64,000 nt of DNA from Fibrobacteria bacterium AD312 (GTDB taxonomy: Bacteria > Fibrobacterota > Fibrobacteria > Fibrobacterales > Fibrobacteraceae), in contig LIUM01000011.1 of assembly GCA_001462345.1 (NCBI GenBank), positions 1 to 64,000 on the forward strand, written 5' to 3'. The position numbers were made by a program, and so were the translations under genes. The notes below the pieces were generated by a model that was given only the letters and a program-made list of their open reading frames with translations, ran no database searches and had not been told where the DNA came from. This document shows, one piece after another, positions 45,760 to 56,195 of this stretch (within the stretch, counting starts at the first letter, position 1; every line of letters starts with the position of its first letter).

Positions 45760-48700
45760 ATGAATAAGATTAAAGGATTTCTTCCATTTTTTGGTTTAGT
45801 ATTTACTCAAATGGCTTCGGCTACTGCATTGATGGCTTTATTACAATTGGTTCTCTTTAGAATTAGCCCAGATGCAGGCCAATCGTTTAAGTTATATATC
45901 CTTCATTTATTGTTGCTCTTACCTTTTGTACTAGTAATGACTCCCGCAGGTCATATTTCAGATAAATACCCGAAAGAACGAGTTCTTTTCTCTATTTCTT
46001 TAATTTTATTGCCTTTGTCCTTATTGATTGCTTTTTCATTTTATCAAGGACTATTAGCCCTAGCCTATGTTTTTGCTTTCTTATTTTTCATTGCTTCTGC
46101 TTTTATATCTCCTGCAAAGTATGGGTTCTTAAAAGAATTAGTTGGTGTTCGATATATTTCTGCTGGCACATCCTTGTTGACTGTATCTTCAATTATAAGC
46201 ATTTCAATAGTCGGATTACTAGTCAGTTTTCTTTTCAATCAATTTGTTCCAAATTCAATAACCCAACCAGAAGAGCTGCTTCGAGCTACTTTTCCTATTT
46301 CGCTCTCCATTTTTATTTTTGCTTTATGTTCTTTATTCTTCTCAAGAGACTTGCCTGAAATTGGACGAACCGCTTCAGACTTACGCTTTCAGTGGAGGCG
46401 TTATTGGAACCTAGCTTTTGCACGTCGTAAAATGAAAAAGGTGTGGAATAATCGAGCTCTACGTCAATCGATAATTGGCCTATCCATGTTTTGGTTGATT
46501 GTATTCTTATTGGTCTTTATTTTCCAAAAACAGTTACAACCACATCATTTTGAGATAAAAAGCATTTTTAATCGTGGCATTTTTTATAGTTCCATTGGCT
46601 TGATTATTGGTTGTATTTATGCCTCCAGAATGTCAAGAGCGTTTATTGAAACTGGGCTTATTCCTTTAGGAACGGCAGGTGCTTCCATCAGTATCTTTTT
46701 AATTCCAGTGTTGCCTCCCGTTGCTTCTCTCATTGCCTTTTTTGCGTTAGGATTTTTTGGTGGCGTTTTTGTAGTTCCAATGACATCAATGCTTTTGTAT
46801 AACACAAAGCCAAGATCTGCTGGCCACGTGATTTCTATTAATAATGCAGTGCAGCATGTGGTGATGATTATTTTTTATGCCGTTGCACTTACTCTTCTTT
46901 ATATCTTTAATCTTTCTCTAAATAAGTTGTTTTTCTTACTCGGGATTATTTGCCTATTTGGAACCATCTGGGCTTTATTTGCTCTTCCTCAATCCCTTTT
47001 GCGTCAGTTATTGCGCGGTATTCTTTCAGCTCGTTATCGAATGGATGTACGAGGGGTTCACCATGTTCCGTGGGAAGGCCCTGTTCTTTTAGTAGGAAAT
47101 CATATTTCATTTATCGATTGGGCTTTTTTACAAATGGCTTGCCCAAGACCTCTTCGTTTTGTGATTCGTCGTCAGTCTTTTGAGAAGTGGTATATTCGTT
47201 TGTTATTAAAACAAATGAATGTGATCGAACTAGATCCTTCAAAACCTGAAGAAGCCATGCTTTTAGCAAATGAAGCTCTAAAACGTAAGGAAGCGGTTGT
47301 TTTATTTCCAGAAGTAGCGATTTCAAGAACAGGAAACGTGAATCGGTTTCGCTTAAATTATAGCAGTGCCTTAAAAGACGTTCCAGAAACAACCATAGTA
47401 CCATTTTATATTCAAGGGTTATGGGGCAGTTCTTATTCAATGTCTTCTGCAGGGTATCGTGAACGAATTCATAAAGCAGGTGATCGCTCTGTTTCAGTCG
47501 CTTTTGGTGAATCGCTTCCAATGGACTATTCCCCAGTTCTTGTGAAAAACAAGGTGCAAGAATTATCCATTACTGCTTGGGAAACTTATATTAGAACACT
47601 TCGTCCAATGGCTTCTAGTTGGATTCGAACAGCTATTCGTGTAGGGAGTTCTCCTTCTATTTTTAGTCCTGATGGGAATCATTTTTCAGGGACTTCGCTT
47701 GCTGCCGCTGCTTTGACATTTGGAAAAATGATTGATAAAAAAACATTGGGAGAAAAGAGAATTGCGATTTTAGTGCCTCCAACAGCACCAGGGATTATTG
47801 CGAATTTAGCGTGCCTTATTAAAGCTAAAACAGTTATAAATCTTAATTACACAAATCCTGTAATGACAATGAAGTATTGTTGTGAACAAGGTGGCGTTAA
47901 AACCATTATTACGGCACGTGCTTTTATTACGAAGTTGACGGAAAAAGGCCTTGATTTTACTCCACTTTTTGAAAGTTATAACATTCTATATATGGAAGAT
48001 CTAAAAGCCGAATTATCAAAGGTTTCTTTAGTTAGAAACTTTATTCGTGCGAGACTCTTACCCGCTTGGTGGATTGAATTTTGGGACTTTAAAAAAGTTT
48101 CTATGGACGATATTGCTTCGATCTTATTTAGTTCTGGATCAGAAGGAAATCCTAAAGGGGTCGAATTAACTCATTTCAATTTAATGGGAAACATTAAACA
48201 ATGTATGAGCGTTCTTAATCCTGGATCAGATGATGTGATGCTTGGTGTATTACCTCTGTTTCATGCTTTTGGCTTTTCTATTACTTCTATGATGTGCATT
48301 GTAGAAGGAGTTCCTGTCGTAACTTACCCTGACCCAACAGATGCTAAAATGATTGGTCGTATTTGTGCGGAATTTAAGGTGACGATTATGGTTGGAACAG
48401 GTACATTCCTTCGTATGTGGGGGATTAATCGTTCTGTTCATCCGTTGATGTTTGGTTCTGTGCGTGCTGTTTGGGCTGGTGCAGAAAAAATTCGTGAAGA
48501 AGTGCGCTCCTTATATCGTAATAAGTTCCAAAAAGAAATTTACGAAGGCTTTGGTACAACAGAAACAACGCCTGTTGCTGCGGTAAATACTTTAGACACT
48601 CTTATGGAAGACTTCCAAACAGTACAACAAGGTAATAAGCCTGGTACAGTAGGTGCTCCCTTGCCTGGCACTCAGTTTAGAATTGTAGATCCAGAAACCA

Positions 48701-49218
48701 TGGAAGAACTTCCTATTGGTGAAGATGGCTTAATTTTAATTGGTGGTGCTCAGATTATGCGAGGCTATCTAAATGACCCTGATCGTACAGCACAAGTGAT
48801 CACTATTATTGATGGGCGCCGTTGGTATAAAACGGGTGATAAAGGGCATGTTGATGAAGATGGATTTTTAACCATTGTGGATCGCTATAGTCGTTTTGCT
48901 AAACTCGGCGGAGAAATGATAAGCTTAGGTTCTATTGAGTTTAAAATTTCTGAGTCGATGGCTCTTGATGGAATCGATTTCTGCACCGTTGCTGTTCCTG
49001 ATGAAATAAAAGGGGAACGTATTGTTTTACTCTTTGCTGGAGAAGAAGCGACAGAAGACGTGGTGAGGGAAAAAGTGAAGTCCATTAATCTGCCTCCACT
49101 AATGCAACCTTCAGCTTATTTAAAGTTAGATCATCTTCCTAAACTAGGCTCTGGTAAATCTGATTTTGTAAAATCAAAAGCAGTGGCCATTGATTTATTA
49201 AATAAACTAGGCAAGTAA
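45760..49218 (+). CDS. Fused lysophospholipid transporter, acyltransferase and acyl-ACP synthetase (LplT-PlsC-Aas type)
   Basis: The 1152-residue protein joins three parts. Residues about 1-405 are an MFS transporter with about twelve membrane segments, like LplT. About 420-615 form a PlsC acyltransferase with the catalytic H-x4-D in NHISFID (about 446-452) and FPEVAIS (the glycerophosphate-binding FPEG-like motif). About 625-1150 form an AMP-binding acyl-ACP/CoA synthetase with SSGSEGNPKGVELTH, YEGFGTTETTP and WYKTGDKG. In E. coli lplT and aas are separate neighbours: the transporter flips lysophospholipid inward and Aas re-acylates it. The fusion here would do uptake, activation and repair in one inner-membrane protein. 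The gene stands alone between two terminators. Confidence 0.9.
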   Translation: MNKIKGFLPFFGLVFTQMASATALMALLQLVLFRISPDAGQSFKLYILHLLLLLPFVLVMTPAGHISDKYPKERVLFSISLILLPLSLLIAFSFYQGLLALAYVFAFLFFIASAFISPAKYGFLKELVGVRYISAGTSLLTVSSIISISIVGLLVSFLFNQFVPNSITQPEELLRATFPISLSIFIFALCSLFFSRDLPEIGRTASDLRFQWRRYWNLAFARRKMKKVWNNRALRQSIIGLSMFWLIVFLLVFIFQKQLQPHHFEIKSIFNRGIFYSSIGLIIGCIYASRMSRAFIETGLIPLGTAGASISIFLIPVLPPVASLIAFFALGFFGGVFVVPMTSMLLYNTKPRSAGHVISINNAVQHVVMIIFYAVALTLLYIFNLSLNKLFFLLGIICLFGTIWALFALPQSLLRQLLRGILSARYRMDVRGVHHVPWEGPVLLVGNHISFIDWAFLQMACPRPLRFVIRRQSFEKWYIRLLLKQMNVIELDPSKPEEAMLLANEALKRKEAVVLFPEVAISRTGNVNRFRLNYSSALKDVPETTIVPFYIQGLWGSSYSMSSAGYRERIHKAGDRSVSVAFGESLPMDYSPVLVKNKVQELSITAWETYIRTLRPMASSWIRTAIRVGSSPSIFSPDGNHFSGTSLAAAALTFGKMIDKKTLGEKRIAILVPPTAPGIIANLACLIKAKTVINLNYTNPVMTMKYCCEQGGVKTIITARAFITKLTEKGLDFTPLFESYNILYMEDLKAELSKVSLVRNFIRARLLPAWWIEFWDFKKVSMDDIASILFSSGSEGNPKGVELTHFNLMGNIKQCMSVLNPGSDDVMLGVLPLFHAFGFSITSMMCIVEGVPVVTYPDPTDAKMIGRICAEFKVTIMVGTGTFLRMWGINRSVHPLMFGSVRAVWAGAEKIREEVRSLYRNKFQKEIYEGFGTTETTPVAAVNTLDTLMEDFQTVQQGNKPGTVGAPLPGTQFRIVDPETMEELPIGEDGLILIGGAQIMRGYLNDPDRTAQVITIIDGRRWYKTGDKGHVDEDGFLTIVDRYSRFAKLGGEMISLGSIEFKISESMALDGIDFCTVAVPDEIKGERIVLLFAGEEATEDVVREKVKSINLPPLMQPSAYLKLDHLPKLGSGKSDFVKSKAVAIDLLNKLGK

Positions 49219-49224
49219 AAAAAG

Positions 49225-49248
49225 AGCCTTCCATTTTATTGGAAGGCT
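49225..49248 (-). terminator. Hairpin between the LplT-Aas fusion and glgB
   Basis: AGCCTTCCA (49225-49233) and TGGAAGGCT (49240-49248) pair. Only the minus-strand side has a T-run, so it ends transcripts coming from glgB. Confidence 0.6.
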
Positions 49249-49266
49249 TATACATAGAATTCAATA

Positions 49267-49299
49267 AAAAAAGGTCATCGTATGGATGACCTTTTTGTT
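49267..49299. terminator. Bidirectional terminator at the 3' ends of the LplT-Aas fusion and glgB
   Basis: AAAAAGGTCATC (49269-49280) and GATGACCTTTTT (49286-49297) pair perfectly, with Ts on both strands, directly after the glgB stop. Confidence 0.88.
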
Positions 49300-51516
49300 T
49301 TATCGATTTAATTTGAAATATACAGCGGCGAGAGGGGGCAATTGGATTTCAAAAGACCAAGGCTTATTTTGCCAATGGATATCTTGTGTAGAAACCTGAC
49401 CTAAATTACCCAAATTACTTCCACCAAATAAGGCCGCATCCGAGTTGAAAATCTCTTTCCAGATTCCTGGAGAAGGTGCCCCAATACGATAAGAGGATCT
49501 TGGTACAGGAGTAAAATTGAATACGCATAAAATTTGATTGCCATGAGCATCTTTTCGAACGAAGCTCACAATCGAATTGTCTGCATCATCGCACCAAATC
49601 CATTCAAAGCCATCTTGATGGTGGTCGATTTCCCAGAGAGCGGATTCTTTTTTATAGACTTCATTTAATATGCGAACCATGCCATGCAATTTGCCGTGAG
49701 ATTCCCAACTCAATAAATGCCAATCGAGAGATTGTTTTTCGTTCCATTCGCGGAATTGACCAAAATCATTGCCCATAAAGTTGAGCTTTTTCCCTGGATG
49801 AGCATACATAAAGGCATACGTTAAACGTAAGTTCGCAAATTTTTGCCAGTGATCGCCAGGCATTTTAGCAAGCATGCTCCCTTTGCCATGAACGACTTCA
49901 TCGTGACTAAAGACTTGAATAAAGTTTTCAGAATAAGCATAAATCATACTAAACGTGAGTTTGTTATGATGGTATTTGCGATGAACAGGTTCGTGTTCTA
50001 TATAACTTAAAAAGTCATTCATCCACCCCATATTCCATTTATAATGGAATCCTAATCCACCTCTCTCAGGAGGGCGTGTAATGCAAGGGAAGCTAGTGGA
50101 CTCTTCAGCAATAAGAATGGCATGAGGAGTTAACTTACCCATAATGCTATTTAAGTGTTTTAAGAATTCCATGGTTTCGTAATTTATGTTGCCACCATCT
50201 TTATTTGGAACCCAACCACCAGCTTCTTTACCGTAATCGAGGTACAACATACTAGCAACAGCATCCACACGAAGGCCATCACAATGAAATTCGCGTAACC
50301 AGTACATGGCATTTGAAATTAAGAAGTTGGAGACTTCTTTTCTGCCTAAGTTGAAAATGAATGTACCCCAATGAGGATGTTCTCCTTGACGAGGATCGGC
50401 GTGTTCATAACAGGCAGTACCGTCAAAGCGTCCAAGGGCATGAGCATCTTTTGGAAAATGGGCTGGCACCCAATCGAGAATAACACCAATCTCGTTTTGA
50501 TGGCAGAGGTCTACAAAACGACGGAATTGATCTGGTGTACCATAACGACTAGTAGGTGAAAAATAGCCCGTGACCTGATAACCCCAAGATTCATCTAAGG
50601 GGTGTTCCGCGATAGGCATAAACTCGACATGAGTGTAATTCATCTCTTTTAAGTATGGAATCAGTTGATCGGCGAGCTCATCCCAATCCAAGAAACGTTC
50701 TGGATTCGAAGGATCTCTTTTCCAAGAACCAGCATGCACTTCGTAGATGTTCATTGGAGAACCGAAAATTCGAGTCGCGTAATGCGTATCCATATAGAGT
50801 TTATCGTTCCATTCATAGCCATCTAAATGAATAGTAATGGAGGCCGTTGAAGGGCGAACTTCACTAAACTTGGCGAGAGGGTCTATTTTGGTATGTAAAG
50901 AACCATCAGGACCATGAATTTCAAAACGATAGAGTTCATTCTCTGTAAGATGAGGAATGAAAATTTCCCATATTCCAGAAGAACCTAGCATTCGCATAGG
51001 GTGACGACGCCCGTCCCAAGTATTAAAATTACCAACAACAGCGACATGCTTTGCATTGGGAGCCCAAACTGCAAATTGAACACCAATGACATCTTGATGC
51101 TCTATAATGTTGGCGCCCATTTTTCGATATAGCTCATAATGAGTACCAACGGCAATTAAATACTGATCGTATTCTGAAAGAACAGGAGTAAAGGCGTATG
51201 GATCTGTAATGGTATAGGTACAGCCATCAAATTGTTTGATATGAAGTTTATATAAAAAGGGTTCGTATTCTATGTCTAACACTGCTTCAAAAAATCCAGT
51301 GTCGGCCACTTTGATGAAATCAAATTCCATGGAACCTTTTAATGACTCGCCATGAATAAAAGCTGCTTGTGGCTGGTACGTTCTGATGGCTGTTTTGATA
51401 CCCTTGTCAGTTTCTAAAGGGTGTATTCCTAAAAAGGAAAAAGGGTCTTTACAGTTAAAATTCCAGATTGAATTCATCTGTGGTTCTGATAATGTGGTAA
51501 ATTTAGACCAATCCAT
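49300..51516 (-). CDS. glgB: 1,4-alpha-glucan branching enzyme
   Basis: About 738 residues, start chosen at ATG 51516 (AAAGG just before it). The longer frame to 51729 adds 71 residues of low-complexity sequence unlike GlgB N-termini. The protein has two N-terminal CBM48-like modules (FLGIHPL and FAVWAPNAKHVAVVGNFNTWDG) and a GH13 catalytic barrel with DWVPAHFP, the nucleophile region GLRVDAVASMLYLD and HDEVVHGKGS. The C-terminal beta domain completes it. It makes alpha-1,6 branches in glycogen; no other glycogen gene is in the window. It ends 1 base before a bidirectional terminator. Confidence 0.95.
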   Translation of the reverse strand: MDWSKFTTLSEPQMNSIWNFNCKDPFSFLGIHPLETDKGIKTAIRTYQPQAAFIHGESLKGSMEFDFIKVADTGFFEAVLDIEYEPFLYKLHIKQFDGCTYTITDPYAFTPVLSEYDQYLIAVGTHYELYRKMGANIIEHQDVIGVQFAVWAPNAKHVAVVGNFNTWDGRRHPMRMLGSSGIWEIFIPHLTENELYRFEIHGPDGSLHTKIDPLAKFSEVRPSTASITIHLDGYEWNDKLYMDTHYATRIFGSPMNIYEVHAGSWKRDPSNPERFLDWDELADQLIPYLKEMNYTHVEFMPIAEHPLDESWGYQVTGYFSPTSRYGTPDQFRRFVDLCHQNEIGVILDWVPAHFPKDAHALGRFDGTACYEHADPRQGEHPHWGTFIFNLGRKEVSNFLISNAMYWLREFHCDGLRVDAVASMLYLDYGKEAGGWVPNKDGGNINYETMEFLKHLNSIMGKLTPHAILIAEESTSFPCITRPPERGGLGFHYKWNMGWMNDFLSYIEHEPVHRKYHHNKLTFSMIYAYSENFIQVFSHDEVVHGKGSMLAKMPGDHWQKFANLRLTYAFMYAHPGKKLNFMGNDFGQFREWNEKQSLDWHLLSWESHGKLHGMVRILNEVYKKESALWEIDHHQDGFEWIWCDDADNSIVSFVRKDAHGNQILCVFNFTPVPRSSYRIGAPSPGIWKEIFNSDAALFGGSNLGNLGQVSTQDIHWQNKPWSFEIQLPPLAAVYFKLNR

Positions 51517-51866
51517 AAAAACCTTTTCTTTAAAAAAGTGCAGTATTGTCAATAAATATAACTTAATGATTTCCTTTTTATCAAAAAATAATGACCTTTT
51601 GAAAATCATTTTTTTCTCTAATGCAGAAGAAAAATGAGAACAGGATTTAGTAAGGATGTGATTGTAATCATAAGAGAAGAAAAGCGCATATTTAGACTCT
51701 ACAGAACCATATGAACTATAAAGTTTCATTTTTTTGAAGAAAAAAAAGTGGACTAGTATGGAGAAGAGTCTTTATTTACTACCTTAACGTTTGAAAGTGC
51801 ATGTATTTCACTTTAGGTCACCTCTAAAAATGAATTTTTACAGGTGATCTTTGAAATATTTGATGC
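51517..51866. other. Divergent spacer between glgB and the TPP riboswitch
   Basis: Must contain the glgB promoter (minus) and the thiC promoter (plus). TTGAAA (51791-51796) could be a -35 for thiC but no good -10 follows. A long hairpin lies just before the riboswitch (see the next entry). No gene is supported. Confidence 0.5.
51818..51847 (+). other. Hairpin directly upstream of the TPP riboswitch
   Basis: TCACCT-C-TAAAAA (51818-51830) pairs with TTTTTA-C-AGGTGA (51835-51847) around a TGAA loop, with one C-C mismatch. It lies about 20 bases before the riboswitch core and is not part of the standard TPP fold. Confidence 0.4.
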
Positions 51867-53668
<1,802 letters not shown>

Positions 53669-53677
53669 TTTTTTGAG

Positions 53678-53692
53678 TGTGATTAAATCACA
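53678..53692. promoter_or_regulatory. Perfect 15-base palindrome after thiC
   Basis: TGTGATTAAATCACA. It resembles a CRP/FNR-type site but with five rather than six central bases. It lies in the 168-base spacer before the EAL gene and may be an operator or a weak terminator. Confidence 0.3.
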
Positions 53693-53836
53693 TTTCAATC
53701 TCTTTATTTGTTTTTGGTAAAAAAAAGGAATATATTCATTGATATAGCCTTTAAAACTCTTAAAACAAACTAGTATAAATAGTAGTGGATTTGTTTTCTT
53801 TATTTTTTAAAGGACAATAAAAAAAAAAGGGCGTTT

Positions 53837-56071
53837 ATGAGTTTTTTTGCTTATGAACATAGAAAGATTAGCCCCAAGGTAATTGTCATTACCTTGTTGT
53901 CTGTTGCAGTTCTTTTAATTTTGGAATGGACTGCATTTTATTTTTTAAAGCAAGAGCATCGTGAAGAAATAAAAACCATACTTCTTGATTTTGCAATGAA
54001 AGACTCCCAATTATTATCTTTTAAAATAGAACGGCGAATTGAATTTTTAAATAAAATATCTAAAATAGAGAATTTAAATCGCAGTAATTTTTTAAGCTAT
54101 TTTAATGAATCGGATGCTTTGACTTCTTTTTATGCAAAAGGCTGGCTTTCTCTGGATGGAAAATACACTTTTGTAAAAGCAGGTAATACTTTTAATCCAT
54201 TGATTTCTCCTGAAGAGACGGATCGTTTTTTGAATCAAGAAGAGGTGATGACTTTTCTAAATATAAATGGTCGATCATTTTTAAGTATAAGTAAAGCTGT
54301 TTATAATAAACAAAATCAAAAAGAAGGGGTGCTCACTGCTTTTTTAGCAGATACGATGCTTCACTCTATTCCTTTTAAGAAACAACTTGCGATACTGCTT
54401 TTAGATAAAGAAGGTAAAATTATTAAGAATATGACTTTATCTGATGTCTCTAAATTGAAAACAAAAAGTGATTTGATTATAGAAAAGGCGTTGTTTAAGG
54501 CTTTAGAAAAAGAATCGCCTTCTTTTAATAAAACGGAAAAAGGAACTGTTCTTTTAAAACCTGAAAATAATTTAAACCATTATTATGCGATTTATGTTCC
54601 ACTTGGAATTCATGATTGGACTATTGTTTCTGTGTTTCCTGCCGAAGTCATTGAGGGCAGTATTCATTATCTAAATTATTTATTTAATGGGTTATTTATT
54701 TTTTCTGGCTTACTGCTATTTGGTTTGCTTTTATATTCTTATTTATTAAGGCGCTATTATCATTTTGATTTAGAAAAAATGATTTCTTATGACCGATTAA
54801 CTGGTGCATTAACCAAAAACAAACTCTTTTGGATATTAAAAAATTCTTATAAACCAACTCCTGGATTACAGCAAGCTTTGATTGTTTCCAATATTAGAAA
54901 TTTTGGATTATTCAATACCATTTTTGGTCGAGAAGCGAGCGATTCTATATTACAACGTTGTAAGATTTTACTAGAACAGAAATTGAAAAAAAATGAAAGG
55001 CTGGCTCGTTCTTTTGCCGATCGTTTTTATATGATTTTATACTATAGGGATGAGAAGGAATTGGTCGAGCGCCTTGAATTGATGGCTAAGGATTTGCATA
55101 TTCATAATGAGGATATCACTGGGACATACCCCATGCAATATTGTTTTGGTGTTTTTAAGGTGCCTAGGCAATATAAAAAAGAATATCCAGAAATGTTTGA
55201 CCTTGCTGATATGGCCTTAAAACGAGGGACTGCGAATGGATCAAAAAATATATACTTCTATGATCAATTAATTCAAAAAAGTATCGAAAAAGAAATGATG
55301 ATTGAAAGTCGAATGGAAGAGGCTTTAATCAAAAAAGAATTTTTAATGTATTTACAGCCAAAGTACGATACCATTACAGAACAAATTGTAGGTGCTGAAG
55401 CTTTAGTTCGCTGGCAAACACCAGAGGAATTGTTATTTCCTGATTCATTTGTTCCTATTTTTGAACGTAATGGATTTATTTCAAAATTAGATATGTATAT
55501 GCTGGAACAAGTATGTCTATTACAACGTCGTCGATTAAATGACAACAAGCGCGTAGTACCTATTTCAGTAAATCAATCACGATTATTATTATACAATCCA
55601 AGTTATGTAGATACTTTAATTGATTTGGTGGATCGCTATGAAATACCTCATCATCTCATTGAACTTGAAATTACAGAGACGGTTGTCTTTGAAGATAAAA
55701 TGGTGGCGATTAAAACGTTTAAGCAATTATTAGATCGTGGATTTAAAATTTCAATGGATGATTTTGGTTCAGGTTATTCTTCTCTAAATATGTTAAAAGA
55801 TATAGATGTGAACATCATAAAAATTGACCGAGCCTTCCTTGAAGATTTTATAAATACGGAACGAGGGAAAAACGTCATGTTCTCGATACTTGGTTTGATT
55901 CGAGAATTGAATTTAATCTCTGTAGCCGAAGGTGTTGAAACAAAAGAACAATTGGACTTCTTAAAAGAGGCCGGCTGTCACTGGGTTCAAGGCTATTATT
56001 TCTCAAGGCCAGTTCCAGTTCTTGATTTCTTAAAGAAATTAGATCTAGAAGCGTTAAGCAATATTTTTTAA
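53837..56071 (+). CDS. Membrane protein with degenerate GGDEF and intact EAL domain (c-di-GMP phosphodiesterase)
   Basis: The 744-residue protein has membrane segments at about 15-35 and 280-305, with a Cache-like periplasmic sensor region between. The GGDEF domain (about 320-475) reads FGREASDSI where GG(D/E)EF is expected, so it should not make c-di-GMP. The EAL domain (about 495-740) is complete: AEALVRW, ISVNQSRLLL, ELEITETV, MDDFGSGYSSL, IKIDRAF and VAEGVETKEQ. It should therefore break down c-di-GMP in response to an external signal. It is a single gene, convergent with the UvrA-like gene. Confidence 0.9.
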   Translation: MSFFAYEHRKISPKVIVITLLSVAVLLILEWTAFYFLKQEHREEIKTILLDFAMKDSQLLSFKIERRIEFLNKISKIENLNRSNFLSYFNESDALTSFYAKGWLSLDGKYTFVKAGNTFNPLISPEETDRFLNQEEVMTFLNINGRSFLSISKAVYNKQNQKEGVLTAFLADTMLHSIPFKKQLAILLLDKEGKIIKNMTLSDVSKLKTKSDLIIEKALFKALEKESPSFNKTEKGTVLLKPENNLNHYYAIYVPLGIHDWTIVSVFPAEVIEGSIHYLNYLFNGLFIFSGLLLFGLLLYSYLLRRYYHFDLEKMISYDRLTGALTKNKLFWILKNSYKPTPGLQQALIVSNIRNFGLFNTIFGREASDSILQRCKILLEQKLKKNERLARSFADRFYMILYYRDEKELVERLELMAKDLHIHNEDITGTYPMQYCFGVFKVPRQYKKEYPEMFDLADMALKRGTANGSKNIYFYDQLIQKSIEKEMMIESRMEEALIKKEFLMYLQPKYDTITEQIVGAEALVRWQTPEELLFPDSFVPIFERNGFISKLDMYMLEQVCLLQRRRLNDNKRVVPISVNQSRLLLYNPSYVDTLIDLVDRYEIPHHLIELEITETVVFEDKMVAIKTFKQLLDRGFKISMDDFGSGYSSLNMLKDIDVNIIKIDRAFLEDFINTERGKNVMFSILGLIRELNLISVAEGVETKEQLDFLKEAGCHWVQGYYFSRPVPVLDFLKKLDLEALSNIF

Positions 56072-56096
56072 CACTTGGCGTTAATTATTATATTTC

Positions 56097-56181
56097 TCGT
56101 TTTGAAAAATCGTTTGCTCTTTAAACGTTTCGCGAAAATCGTTTACTAAACATTTCATTTATCGTTTTACGGTACTCGTTT
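56097..56181. repeat. Array of six TCGTTT-type hexamers in a convergent spacer
   Basis: TCGTTT at 56097, 56110, 56139, 56162 and 56176, plus ACGTTT at 56125, spaced 13-15 bases apart with one gap of 23. The array fills the spacer between the EAL gene and the UvrA-like gene. No hairpin terminator was found there. Confidence 0.4.
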
Positions 56182-56195
56182 ATTCGCTCTACTTT

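Noticed and set aside
51517-51729. N-terminal 71-residue extension of GlgB
   Set aside because: Low-complexity sequence not seen in GlgB, while ATG 51516 has a ribosome-binding site and gives the normal length.
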